A stretch of DNA of 64,000 nucleotides from Candidatus Proelusimicrobium volucris (GCA_944324665.1 CALUXD010000001.1:620001-684000); one strand, 5' to 3'; counted from the stretch's first letter, positions 55,519 through 63,781 are shown. Translations and numbers: made by a program. The notes: a model not told the origin generated them from the sequence alone.

Positions 55519-57021
55519 ATGCAGAACAAAAGGAGTTTGCTTTTATACAATTTTTATCAGGGCCTGTCCGACAGATTTACCAATATAGACAGGCTTTTGC
55601 GCCACGCTTTGCCCGTTTTGGCGGATTATTTGTCCGCCGATAGGGTATTGTTCTTCGATTGGAAGGAAGAAAAATCTATCATTTCCTTAAGGACGATGTG
55701 CCAAAAAGGAAAATGCTATGACTTGCAGGAAGATATCTTTGTGGACAGATATTCGCCCGAAGTGATAAAACTTCTGCAAGACGGTTATATGATGTCGCCC
55801 AGTTTGGATTATCCTGCGGTATACGTCTTGGTTCAATGGCGCAGCCCGCAGGGCAGTTTTGAGGCTTTGGCCAGCGGCCAAAGAGCAAGAAGCGCGTATG
55901 GCGTAATAAGGGTTGAGCGGTTTAAGGAAAACAAGCCTTTTACTCAAAACGAGATAGAATCTCTAATCGCTTTATGCCGGGAACTCTCATCAAAGATAAA
56001 TATGACGGAGATTGACCATTATAATACGTCCCAGCTGCAAAGGGCGCAGGCCTTAAACGATTTGGCAAAAGTATTCGCGACGTCCATTCGCTTAAGCGAC
56101 AGTTTAATAGAAATTTTAAAAAGTATCCAAAAGAGCTTCTATTTCGACAGGACTTCCTTATATTTGGTCGACCCCAAAACGAATCAACTTCAGGAAGCTT
56201 ACAGCGCGGATTTATCGGGCGAGGTTAAACAAATAGACATAAGCGAGGCTTTATCCAAGAACTTTACTTCAGGCAGCGACGGTACGACAAATATCTGCCC
56301 CGCGGTAAGAAGTTCCGATATAGTTTTGACTCTGCCCCTGACTTTGCAGGGCAAGAATTTGGGGTGGATGGTGTTTGATAATATGCTCTCGCGCATGCCG
56401 ATAGCGACGGAAGATATTTTAAGTTTAAAGCAATTTTCCGCTCAGATAGCTTTGGCGATAGACAATGCCCGCCTTTTTGAGAAAGTGCAGGAGCTTTCCA
56501 ATTACGACGAACTTACAAAATTGGCTTTGAGGCGCTTTTTCAACGAGAACTTGGCGCAGGAGATATACCGCTCCAAACGTTTTAATCTTACGCTTTCGCT
56601 TATAATAATGGACATAGATTATTTTAAAACGATAAACGACACTTACGGCCATTTGTTGGGCGATGAGGCTTTAAAGGCGGTAAGCAGCGTAATATCTAGC
56701 AGTTTGAGGCAGACGGATTTGCCGTGCCGATACGGCGGCGACGAGATAGTTATAATGCTGCCCAGAACTACGGGCGAAGAAGCCAAGAATATAGCCAAGC
56801 GTCTTTCGGAAAAAGTTTCCGCCATAGAGCTTAACCCGAAATATACCGGGGGCGCGGATATAAAACTCTCGATAAGCCAAGGAATATCGGTGTTTCCCTA
56901 CGACACGGACGATCAAAACGATTTAATTAAACGGGCAGACGAGGCCTTATACTATGTAAAACAGCACGGGCGCGGATTTTGGGCTTTGTACGGCGATATT
57001 AAAGAAGGAAAGATGAAATGA
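55519..57021 (+). CDS. Tandem-GAF diguanylate cyclase
   Basis: 500 residues: a GAF-like region (about 20-160), a second GAF domain (about 175-325), a short coiled link, and a GGDEF domain (328-500). The active-site loop reads GGDEI (406-410), with Ile instead of Phe at the last place. The Mg-binding 'MDIDYFKTINDTYGH' is intact, as is the inhibitory I-site RQTD (397-400). Cyclase activity and product feedback are thus likely. No membrane helix is present, so sensing is intracellular, possibly through the solute-binding-like protein encoded just upstream. Confidence 0.9.
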   Translation: MQNKRSLLLYNFYQGLSDRFTNIDRLLRHALPVLADYLSADRVLFFDWKEEKSIISLRTMCQKGKCYDLQEDIFVDRYSPEVIKLLQDGYMMSPSLDYPAVYVLVQWRSPQGSFEALASGQRARSAYGVIRVERFKENKPFTQNEIESLIALCRELSSKINMTEIDHYNTSQLQRAQALNDLAKVFATSIRLSDSLIEILKSIQKSFYFDRTSLYLVDPKTNQLQEAYSADLSGEVKQIDISEALSKNFTSGSDGTTNICPAVRSSDIVLTLPLTLQGKNLGWMVFDNMLSRMPIATEDILSLKQFSAQIALAIDNARLFEKVQELSNYDELTKLALRRFFNENLAQEIYRSKRFNLTLSLIIMDIDYFKTINDTYGHLLGDEALKAVSSVISSSLRQTDLPCRYGGDEIVIMLPRTTGEEAKNIAKRLSEKVSAIELNPKYTGGADIKLSISQGISVFPYDTDDQNDLIKRADEALYYVKQHGRGFWALYGDIKEGKMK

Positions 57022-57386
57022 TAAATATATTGGCGGTAGGCGCGGGCGGATTTTTGGGGGCGGTTTTGCGTTATGGCGTATCGACGGTTTTTGTATCAAG
57101 GCTGGGGCTGCACAATGCTTTTGCCACTTTTTCCGTAAATATTATAGGCTGCCTTATCATAGGTTTTTTGGCGGGGTTTGAATTTAAGAATATACAACCG
57201 ATGAAATATTTTCTGATAGCCGGCCTTTTGGGCGGATTCACCACTTTTTCGGCGTTCAGTCTGGACGCTTTGCTTCTGTTTAAAGACGGCGAAACATTAA
57301 AGGCCCTAATGTATATAGCGGGGACTTTGGGATTGTGTTTGCTTTCCGTTTTCGCGGGTTTTGCCGCTTTCAAAATGATTAACTGA
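57018..57386 (+). CDS. crcB: CrcB/Fluc-family fluoride channel
   Basis: A 122-residue small membrane protein with four helices. The family motifs 'GGFLGAVLRYGVS', 'FSVNIIGCLIIGFLAGF' and 'GLLGGFTTFSAFSLD' are present, including the conserved Asn and the TTFS fluoride-lining segment. It works as a dual-topology dimer to export fluoride. It overlaps the GGDEF gene by 4 nt, so there is no room for a fluoride riboswitch. Its stop abuts the convergent gene. Confidence 0.93.
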   Translation: MINILAVGAGGFLGAVLRYGVSTVFVSRLGLHNAFATFSVNIIGCLIIGFLAGFEFKNIQPMKYFLIAGLLGGFTTFSAFSLDALLLFKDGETLKALMYIAGTLGLCLLSVFAGFAAFKMIN

Positions 57387-58553
57387 CTATTTTCGTACCG
57401 GGTGCGGTTTATACGAAGAGGGCAGTTTATCCGTCGCCACAAAAGTCTTTTCCACCTTTTCTCTTCTTATAAAAGGGGTTATGGTAAAGAAAGTTTCCTT
57501 TTTGTCGAAAAAGGCCAGCCAATTCTCGTATGAAATGGGTTCTTCGCTAAGAAGAGTATCCACAACGGTAAAGCTGAGGGCGTTTTCCTCTTCAAAGACC
57601 AATAATGTCGCCGCATGATAATCCCAAGCGGGGTATTTTTTGCCTTGCGGGGAAAAGAAATCCGTCTGTCCTTTCGCGTTTTTCAGCAATCCGTTTGAAG
57701 GCTTGGCATAAATTTCGTAAACTCTCAGCAATTTATACAGGGAATATCTGTTTTGCGTTGCGTTGCAAATATGTTTGCAGAATGAATACGAGCAAGCGGC
57801 ACACTCTTGGCTGAGCGGTCTATAAGTGTAACTCTTTGCGGATGAGTACGAATCCCCGACCCTGGTGGCGTTATCGAGCATTTTTACCGGGTCGGTATGC
57901 TCGTATATTACTGACAAATCTTTGTTGTTTTTGTTATTGTCTGATATATATTTTTTTAACAGAAACTTTTTTGCCGAGGTCAGTTCCTGCCTGCTCAGCG
58001 CCGCTTGCCCGTAATTATAGGAGAAGGCTTTATTTCTGTTATAGGTATTGACGAGCATATTTATGTAATCGGCCTGCTGTTTTAATATTTTTGCGTCTTT
58101 GGAATTGTAGTTTAAAAATCTTTTTTGAAAGAAGAAAACAGCTATTTTAGCGTTAATGTCAGCCAGATTTTTGTAATAGAAATTTTTTATTTCCGCGCCG
58201 TTTTTGAAATCCGAACGGTATATGGGATCAAGCGCACCGGTATAGGATGTGTCAATCATAGGCTGAGGCAGACTTATGCCTTTGGCGGCGTCTATAATGT
58301 ACATATTATATATGTATTGCGCTACGGCTTTTTGTTTTTCTTCTTTATCTGTGAAAGAGAAGCTGGAAATTAAACCATCCCAAAAGGAGGGTTCCTTTTT
58401 TAATTGCGAAGAAGGCATAAAACCTTGCGTAAAAAGCAGATACTTGTCGCCCGAAGGCGCAAGCGCGTCGGCCAAACTTTCCTTAAAATCGGCGGCATTC
58501 AAGGCCAAAGAAAAAAATAAGAGCAATAAAGACAAAAAAGATATTCTTTTCAT
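57387..58553 (-). CDS. Secreted protein with protein-glutaminase-like C-terminal domain (putative)
   Basis: 388 residues with a signal peptide (MKRISFLSLLLLFFSLALNA). The first 240 residues are not recognised. The C-terminal part holds a cysteine cluster (C251, C254, C259, C263), then H313 in 'PAWDYHAATLLVF', D332 in 'FTVVDTLLSEEPISYENW' and W345. The order Cys, WxYHxA, VxD-x-L-x(4)P-x(4)W and the 19-residue His-Asp spacing recall bacterial protein-glutaminase (Cys-His-Asp triad). This is pattern recognition and not a search result. I start it at 58553, because GGGAG lies 8 nt upstream. An ATG at 58559 lies too close to it. Confidence 0.7.
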   Translation of the reverse strand: MKRISFLSLLLLFFSLALNAADFKESLADALAPSGDKYLLFTQGFMPSSQLKKEPSFWDGLISSFSFTDKEEKQKAVAQYIYNMYIIDAAKGISLPQPMIDTSYTGALDPIYRSDFKNGAEIKNFYYKNLADINAKIAVFFFQKRFLNYNSKDAKILKQQADYINMLVNTYNRNKAFSYNYGQAALSRQELTSAKKFLLKKYISDNNKNNKDLSVIYEHTDPVKMLDNATRVGDSYSSAKSYTYRPLSQECAACSYSFCKHICNATQNRYSLYKLLRVYEIYAKPSNGLLKNAKGQTDFFSPQGKKYPAWDYHAATLLVFEEENALSFTVVDTLLSEEPISYENWLAFFDKKETFFTITPFIRREKVEKTFVATDKLPSSYKPHPVRK

Positions 58554-58649
58554 AAACATACTCCCTTAACTTAAATTATAATCAATCCTTTTTTATGGCA
58601 CAAGGGTATAAAGGCCTATAATTATATAGGAAATTGGGGCAGTATTTTA

Positions 58650-58690
58650 TTAAAACAAAATCCGGCTATGACTTTTTAGACATAGCCGGA
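58650..58690 (-). terminator. Terminator after the OsmC-family gene
   Basis: A 10-bp stem TCCGGCTATG (58661-58670) with CATAGCCGGA (58681-58690) is followed on the minus strand by TTTTGTTTTAA. Confidence 0.85.
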
Positions 58691-58706
58691 TAAGGCGAAT
58701 AAAAAG

Positions 58707-59090
58707 CTATTTTCTTACTATCTCAATAGTTCTTTGGGCTTTTAAATGTTTGCCTACTTTGCAGGCCGATACCGAGCCGATTAAAGAGGCTTCTCTCTCT
58801 TTGGGGAAGGCGTCCGGTACAAATATTTTTATCAAGGCTTTTTGCATATCGCCGTTAGCGTCAAGCTCCGGTATCAGCTCCATATGGAAATCTTCTCTGT
58901 TAAGGCCGAGTTTCTCCACAAAAAATAACAAATGATAAGCCGAACATGCCAAAAGAGACGATAACATCAAAACGAACGGATTGGGAGCCGTAGCATCTCC
59001 GCCGTTGTTTTTAGGCAGATCGACGTTTATAGTAAAGCCTTCGGCTTCCACATTGATTTTTTTATTTCCGGCAAATTTTGCAACAACCAT
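58707..59090 (-). CDS. OsmC-family protein
   Basis: 127 residues of the OsmC/YhfA type. The two redox-active cysteines are C49 ('PFVLMLSSLLACSAYHLLFF') and C110 ('SLIGSVSACKVGKHL'). Some members reduce organic hydroperoxides with the help of a lipoyl donor, and others of this short YhfA-like group have no proven activity. An AAGGAGG site lies 5 nt before the ATG, and it follows the small anchored protein gene after 9 nt. Confidence 0.88.
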   Translation of the reverse strand: MVVAKFAGNKKINVEAEGFTINVDLPKNNGGDATAPNPFVLMLSSLLACSAYHLLFFVEKLGLNREDFHMELIPELDANGDMQKALIKIFVPDAFPKEREASLIGSVSACKVGKHLKAQRTIEIVRK

Positions 59091-59099
59091 AAATCCTCC

Positions 59100-59672
59100 T
59101 TATTTTGTTTTATCTTCAATATCGGGCGTTTGGCCTTTAGCCAAAGCACTGCTGGCGGTCGTAGTCAAAGTTTCTCCTTTTGCGGCCGCGGTCGAAATCT
59201 GTATATTAAGCTGATCGGTTGCGGGCGAATCCAACACGAGAATTTCCTGCTGGGGATGCGGCGGATAAGCCAGTTCAATCATACCGGATACGGAGTAATA
59301 GACATCCTTCGCTTTAAGGAAAGAGTCATGATTTTCCGGATGTTTTTGTACTTTCAAAAGTTCAATTTCGTATTCCGCTTTTGCCGCTTTGAAAGTCTTT
59401 GCGTAGAGCTGTTTTTTTATAGCGTCCTCAAGACGGAATATAGTTTCCTTGTCCATTGCGGTTTGTTCCAAGGCATTGCTCATTTGCGTTAAGGCGTTCA
59501 GCGCGTTTTGAAGGCCTGGGGTGTCGTCTATGTCGAAAGATGTTTTAGGCTCGTCCAAGGCTACTATATAGCTCTGCTCCAACGTTTTCTGAGGCATATA
59601 TATATTGCCCACGAAAGCGCCAGCTATAAAAACCGTAAACACAATAAACACTCTAAAAATCAAATTAAGCAT
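59100..59672 (-). CDS. Small anchored protein of unknown function
   Basis: 190 residues. One N-terminal hydrophobic segment ('LNLIFRVFIVFTVFIAGAFV') acts as a signal anchor or signal peptide. The rest is soluble and largely helical ('LQNALNALTQMSNALEQTA'), with a Ser/Thr/Ala-rich C-terminus. No known domain is recognised. TATACT on the minus strand (59683-59678) ends 5 nt before the ATG. The AAGG between them is too close to serve as a normal Shine-Dalgarno. It is in one unit with the OsmC-family gene. Confidence 0.65.
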   Translation of the reverse strand: MLNLIFRVFIVFTVFIAGAFVGNIYMPQKTLEQSYIVALDEPKTSFDIDDTPGLQNALNALTQMSNALEQTAMDKETIFRLEDAIKKQLYAKTFKAAKAEYEIELLKVQKHPENHDSFLKAKDVYYSVSGMIELAYPPHPQQEILVLDSPATDQLNIQISTAAAKGETLTTTASSALAKGQTPDIEDKTK

Positions 59673-59677
59673 ACCTT

Positions 59678-59683
59678 AGTATA
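59678..59683 (-). promoter_or_regulatory. -10 box directly before the small anchored protein gene
   Basis: TATACT on the minus strand, preceded by TTGA, ends 5 nt before the ATG. Confidence 0.4.
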
Positions 59684-59802
59684 TCAAATTAGGGGGATTA
59701 ACTTTAAGTTTTCGTAGCGTCAGGCGATAATGGCGGAAGTTTTAAAAAATTATTGTTAAACTTTTCAACAAGAGGATTTCTTTTCCTGCGCTGTGCATCG
59801 GT

Positions 59803-61272
59803 TTATCTTTTCCTGCTTGTCTTGCGTCCTCTTGGTCTACGGGGGTTTATTTTTACTTCTTTTTGTGGAGGGCGTTTTTCTTTTGAGGGCTTTCCTACAT
59901 ATACTTTTTTAAAAGGCGTGAAGACGTATTCTTCCCGTATTTGCGCTGCGGGGGCTTTTTGCTCGCTCTTATTTAAGGCAAGTGTTTTATTTTGGTTTTC
60001 TTTGTTGGATGTTTTCTTCTCTGCGTTGGTAAGTTTTTTGCCCGCTTCGGTTTTTATCTTTTTTCCCGTTTTTTCCGCTTGGTTTGTATCTTGCGGAGAT
60101 TTAAAAGAACTTTCCGTGATTAAAGAGGGTTGGGTTTCTATTGCGGGTTTTTCAGGAAAAGTTTCGGCATTTTCCCGGGAGGTATATTTTTTATCCAAGA
60201 AAGCGCGCACCTGTTTCCATTGAGTTCTATCTGCCCGCGCGATAAGGTTTAGGCAAAGCCCCGTTCTATCGTAGCGCCCCGTTCTGCCGAGTCTATGTAT
60301 ATATTCTTCCGGTACTTGAGGAGGCTCATAATTGATTACGGTTGAAATGGCGGGAATATCCAGCCCCCTGGCGGCGACGTCCGTAGCGATAAGTATTTTA
60401 AAGGATTGATTCCTAAAGCCTTTTACCGCGGCGTCGCGGTCCTTTTGCTTAAGGCCGCCGTGCAAGGCGGCTGCGTCGAAGAGGTTTTTCTTTAGATATC
60501 GGGTAATTTCGGCCGCGGCGCGCTGGGTTTGGACAAATACCAAAATCTGCCCTTGAGTTTCCTTTAAGAGGGAAGTAAGTTTTTTTAACTTCTCGTTGCC
60601 CTCTATTTTTATATTTTTTTGAGTTACGTTGTCGGCGGGATTGTTTAGTTCCCCTACGATAACTTTTTGCGGATTGTTAAGATATTTCTCCGCCAGTTTT
60701 AATACTCTTGGCGGGAAGGTGGCGGAGAGCATTAAAGTTTGCTTTTGTTTGGGCAGGAAAGATATAATCTCCTCAATTTGTGCGGCGAAGCCCAAATCCA
60801 ACATTCTGTCTGTTTCGTCCCAAACGACTATGGCGGTATCGTCCAGTTTGAGGCTTTTCCTTTTAAGATGGTCGTTAAGGCGCCCCGGAGTGCCGATTAT
60901 TACTCTAGGGTTGCTTTTAAGTTTCTTAAGCTGGCCCTGCATATTTTTGCCGCCCGTGATGAGGGCGGTGTTTATGTCGGTGTCTTTGGCCAAATCTCTG
61001 AAAACGCTTTGTATTTGTTGGGCCAGTTCTCTTGTCGGCGCTACGAACAGGGCGGTTTTGGAATCATAATCCAAAAGGAAATTTAATACGGGTATTGCAT
61101 AAGCGGCTGTTTTGCCGCTTCCCGTCTTGGCAGAAGCCAAAGCGTCCCGCCCTTGAAGTACGACGGGAATAAATTCCGCCTGTACGGGGGTAGGGGCGGA
61201 ATAGCCCAAATTCCTTATGGCTTTTATTACGCTTTTTTTAAGGCCGAGCGCATCAAAGAGATTATTGGTCAT
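59803..61272 (-). CDS. DEAD-box-type RNA helicase with basic tail
   Basis: 489 residues. The helicase core has the Q motif ('FDALGLKKSVIKAIRNLGYSAPTPVQ'), AKTGSGKT (48-55), PTREL (79-83), TPGR (128-131), SAT (183-185) and 'HRLGRTGRYDRTG'. The motif II sequence is DETD (152-155) in place of DEAD, with the three acidic residues kept. The last 120 residues are lysine-rich and likely disordered, ending 'RRPRGRKTSRKR', as in RhlE-type proteins. No Shine-Dalgarno is visible. TAATAT on the minus strand (61285-61280) ends 7 nt before the ATG. Confidence 0.93.
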   Translation of the reverse strand: MTNNLFDALGLKKSVIKAIRNLGYSAPTPVQAEFIPVVLQGRDALASAKTGSGKTAAYAIPVLNFLLDYDSKTALFVAPTRELAQQIQSVFRDLAKDTDINTALITGGKNMQGQLKKLKSNPRVIIGTPGRLNDHLKRKSLKLDDTAIVVWDETDRMLDLGFAAQIEEIISFLPKQKQTLMLSATFPPRVLKLAEKYLNNPQKVIVGELNNPADNVTQKNIKIEGNEKLKKLTSLLKETQGQILVFVQTQRAAAEITRYLKKNLFDAAALHGGLKQKDRDAAVKGFRNQSFKILIATDVAARGLDIPAISTVINYEPPQVPEEYIHRLGRTGRYDRTGLCLNLIARADRTQWKQVRAFLDKKYTSRENAETFPEKPAIETQPSLITESSFKSPQDTNQAEKTGKKIKTEAGKKLTNAEKKTSNKENQNKTLALNKSEQKAPAAQIREEYVFTPFKKVYVGKPSKEKRPPQKEVKINPRRPRGRKTSRKR

Positions 61273-61279
61273 GGCATAT

Positions 61280-61348
61280 ATATTAACATTTTGATTGACG
61301 GTTTTGTATTATCGTTATTTTGGAAATTGTTTTTGAAAAAAATAAAAT
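61280..61348. promoter_or_regulatory. Divergent promoter region of the helicase and MFS genes
   Basis: On the minus strand TAATAT (61285-61280) ends 7 nt before the helicase ATG. On the plus strand TAAAAT (61343-61348) ends 6 nt before the MFS ATG. Neither gene has a ribosome-binding site. Confidence 0.45.
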
Positions 61349-61354
61349 ATAAAT

Positions 61355-62581
61355 ATGGGAAGCAATAAAGAAACCTGGCAGGGAAACTCCGTAAAAAGGC
61401 GCAATTCGGCCTTTTTTTTATTTGTATTTTTGGGTATGCTGACGGCATTCGGTCCGTTTGTTACGGATATGTATTTGCCTAGTTTGCCCGCGATGGCTGA
61501 TTATTTTTCGGCTGGCGCGTCTATGGTACAGCTCGGTTTGACGTTTTCGATGCTCGGCCTGGCCGCGGGGCAGATATTTTTTGGCCCGTTAAGTGACAAG
61601 TACGGCAGAAGGAAGCCTCTGTTGTGGGCGATGATATTGTTCTTGCTTTCAACCATAGGCTGTATTTTCGCCCCGACGATAGAAATATTCGTATTTCTCC
61701 GTTTGATACAAGGCATAGCGGGCGCGGGTGGGATAGTCATTTCCCGTTCGGTTGCCGCCGATAAATTTAAGGGCCGCAATTTGGCCAAGGCTTTGGCGGT
61801 GGTGGGCGCGATAAACGGCATAGCGCCCGTGGCCGCGCCGGTGATAGGCGGCACCGCTTTGCGGATTATGTCTTGGCAGGGAATATTTTGGATACTGTTT
61901 ATAGTCGGGCTGATATTGTTGGGGGCGTGTCTGCATTTTAACGAATCGCTTTCTAGGCCGAAGCGTTCTAAGCAGAAAATAAGCAAGACTTTATCGCTTT
62001 TCAAACCGCTTTTCGCCAACAAAAAGTATCTGTATTATGTTTTGCAAATGTCCTTCGCGCAGGGCTTGCTGTTTGCGTATATATCGGCTTCCCCCTTTAT
62101 TATTCAGGAACATTACGGTTACAGTTCTTTTGCTTTTGGGCTGTTGTTTGCGCTTAACTCTCTGGCGATAGTCGGCGGGGCAGGTTTTTCGGTGCGGTTT
62201 AAAAGCCAGGAGCATTGCGTATCGATAAGCTGCCGCGGTATGATGATATGCAGTGTTTTATTGGCTTTGGCTTTGGGCTTTAACGCGCCGCTGGCGGTTT
62301 TTGAGGGTTTGTTGCTGGTGTTGCTTTTTATGCTTGGGCTTACTTTTACCGCGGCGGTGGCTTTGGCGATGGGGTGTGCGGGATCGCAAGCGGGTGCGGC
62401 CTCGGCATTGCTTGGGGCGGCCGGTTTTTTGTTCGGGAGCATAGTATCGCCGATTGTCGGGCTTGGAAATATAATGATTTCTTCCGGTATAGTATTTGTA
62501 GTGTGCGCGGCGGGGGCCTCGTTTTTCGCGGTTTTGGCGCGTAGGGCTTCGCGCGAAGCTTCGTTTAAATCTCAAAAATAA
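61355..62581 (+). CDS. Bcr/CflA-type multidrug exporter (MFS)
   Basis: 408 residues with twelve hydrophobic helices. The MFS motif 'GPLSDKYGRRKPLL' lies between helices 2 and 3, and 'MYLPSLPAMADYF' near the N-terminus and 'RLIQGIAGAGGIVISRSVAAD' are typical of the Bcr/CflA drug-resistance group. Substrate is unknown. The gene has no Shine-Dalgarno. It ends at a strong hairpin terminator. Confidence 0.9.
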   Translation: MGSNKETWQGNSVKRRNSAFFLFVFLGMLTAFGPFVTDMYLPSLPAMADYFSAGASMVQLGLTFSMLGLAAGQIFFGPLSDKYGRRKPLLWAMILFLLSTIGCIFAPTIEIFVFLRLIQGIAGAGGIVISRSVAADKFKGRNLAKALAVVGAINGIAPVAAPVIGGTALRIMSWQGIFWILFIVGLILLGACLHFNESLSRPKRSKQKISKTLSLFKPLFANKKYLYYVLQMSFAQGLLFAYISASPFIIQEHYGYSSFAFGLLFALNSLAIVGGAGFSVRFKSQEHCVSISCRGMMICSVLLALALGFNAPLAVFEGLLLVLLFMLGLTFTAAVALAMGCAGSQAGAASALLGAAGFLFGSIVSPIVGLGNIMISSGIVFVVCAAGASFFAVLARRASREASFKSQK

Positions 62582-62609
62582 AATTGATATAACGCCACTT
62601 TAAAACTGA

Positions 62610-62646
62610 AGCCTTTGATATTATAATAATATCAAGGGCTTTTATT
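62610..62646 (+). terminator. Terminator of the MFS gene
   Basis: AGCCTTTGATATTA (62610-62623) pairs with TAATATCAAGGGCT (62627-62640) with one G-T pair and is followed by TTTATTTT. Confidence 0.88.
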
Positions 62647-62649
62647 TTG

Positions 62650-62681
62650 CTTGACTTGGATTTAACTCAAGGTAATATAAT
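62650..62681 (+). promoter_or_regulatory. MerR-type promoter and operator of the merR-flavoprotein operon
   Basis: TTGACT (62651-62656) and TATAAT (62676-62681) are separated by 19 nt, the long spacer typical of MerR activation. Inside lies the dyad CTTGACTT-N6-AACTCAAG (62650-62671). It is the operator expected for the regulator encoded directly downstream, so autoregulation is likely. Confidence 0.8.
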
Positions 62682-62703
62682 GTATATTATCGGGGAGAGT
62701 GAT

Positions 62704-63090
62704 ATGACCATTTCTGAAGTTAGCGAGAAATACGGCCTCAGTGCCGATACATTGCGTTATTATGAGAAAGCGGGCCTTATCCCGCAAGTACGCCGCAAGG
62801 AAAGCGGGATCCGCGATTACAGCGAAGCCGACTGCGGCTGGGTGGAGTTTATAAAATGCATGAGGGGCGCGGGCCTATCCATAGAAACTTTGGTGGAATA
62901 TGTAAGCCTCTATCAAAAGGGAAAACGCACGGAGCGAAAGCGCCGCAATTTATTGGTGGCAGAACGCGACCGTTTGAAAGCTAAGATGGAAGAGATGGCC
63001 AAAACTCTTGAGAGATTAAACTATAAAATTAAGGTCTACGACACAAAAATTTTATCTTGCGAGAAGGATCTTCTCGCAAGAAAGGAGTAA
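62704..63090 (+). CDS. MerR-family regulator, NmlR/AdhR type
   Basis: 128 residues: winged helix-turn-helix ('MTISEVSEKYGLSADTLRYY'), then 'IRDYSEADCGWVEFIKCMRG' and a long dimerising helix ending 'LERLNYKIKVYDTKI'. The pattern fits the NmlR/AdhR group, which senses aldehydes or electrophiles through a cysteine in the position of C52 here (C44 is a second Cys). I start it at 62704, where GGGGAGAG lies upstream. A longer frame would begin inside the promoter. Its operator is recognisable at 62650-62671 and again at 63750-63771. Confidence 0.92.
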   Translation: MTISEVSEKYGLSADTLRYYEKAGLIPQVRRKESGIRDYSEADCGWVEFIKCMRGAGLSIETLVEYVSLYQKGKRTERKRRNLLVAERDRLKAKMEEMAKTLERLNYKIKVYDTKILSCEKDLLARKE

Positions 63091-63093
63091 GAA

Positions 63094-63636
63094 ATGGCTA
63101 AGAATGTTCTTGTAATATCTGGCAGCCCCAGGAAGGGCGGCAATTCTGATTTACTCTGCGACCAATTTTTATTGGGCGCACTTGATGCGGGCCATAAAGC
63201 GGAGAAGATATTTTTAAGGGACAAGGAAGTCGGTATGTGTTCCGGCTGTAATTATTGCGCCTCACACAGTGGCGATTGTCTGCGCAGGGACGATATGACG
63301 GAGATTTTGGGAAAAATGATCGCCGCCGACGTAATAGTTTTGGCCAGCCCGGTATATTTTTATTCAATCAATGCCCAAATGAAAGCGCTGATAGACAGAT
63401 GCGTCGCCCGATATACCGAAATATCCGGCAAGGAGTTTTATTATATAGTTACCGCGGCGGATACGGACAAAAACAACATAAAGACCACCGTAGATTGTTT
63501 CCGCGCGTTTACCGTATTGTGTTTGGAAGGCACTAAAGAAAAAGGCGTAATATACGGGCTTGGCGTGTGGAAAATGGGCGAAGTTAAAACACTGCCCGTA
63601 TACAAGCAGGCTTATGATATGGGTCGAAATTGCTAA
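63094..63636 (+). CDS. Iron-sulfur flavoprotein / NADPH-dependent FMN reductase family
   Basis: 180 residues of flavodoxin-like fold. The FMN phosphate loop is GSPRKGGNS (10-18) and the second FMN loop is 'VLASPVYFYSINAQMKALID'. Four cysteines, C49, C52, C55 and C62 ('CSGCNYCASHSGDC'), resemble the Isf cluster motif. It could reduce quinones, aldehydes or other electrophiles that the neighbouring regulator senses, which is inference. It lies 3 nt after merR with an AAGGAG site. Confidence 0.88.
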   Translation: MAKNVLVISGSPRKGGNSDLLCDQFLLGALDAGHKAEKIFLRDKEVGMCSGCNYCASHSGDCLRRDDMTEILGKMIAADVIVLASPVYFYSINAQMKALIDRCVARYTEISGKEFYYIVTAADTDKNNIKTTVDCFRAFTVLCLEGTKEKGVIYGLGVWKMGEVKTLPVYKQAYDMGRNC

Positions 63637-63700
63637 ATTCCCCAGTCGACGGCGGGGTTTAGTTGTTCCGTTTGCCGTATAAAAGGGAAATTTAAAATGA

Positions 63701-63732
63701 AGCCCTCCGCTTTGTGGCGGGGGGCTTTTTTA
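63701..63732 (+). terminator. Terminator of the merR-flavoprotein operon
   Basis: AGCCCTCCGC (63701-63710) pairs with GCGGGGGGCT (63717-63726) with one T-G pair and is followed by TTTTT. A weaker hairpin of CCCC and GGGG arms lies near 63640-63657. Confidence 0.8.
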
Positions 63733-63749
63733 TCGGTTTCTAACAAAGT

Positions 63750-63781
63750 GTTGACTTAAAGCCAACTCCAGGGTATATACT
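63750..63781 (+). promoter_or_regulatory. Second MerR-type promoter and operator
   Basis: TTGACT (63751-63756) and TATACT (63776-63781) are separated by 19 nt. The dyad GTTGACTT-N6-AACTCCAG (63750-63771) matches the operator at 62650 in sequence and spacing. It drives the lipoprotein gene at the window edge. Confidence 0.75.

Noticed and set aside
57018-57030. Fluoride riboswitch before crcB
   Set aside because: crcB overlaps the GGDEF gene by 4 nt, so there is no leader.
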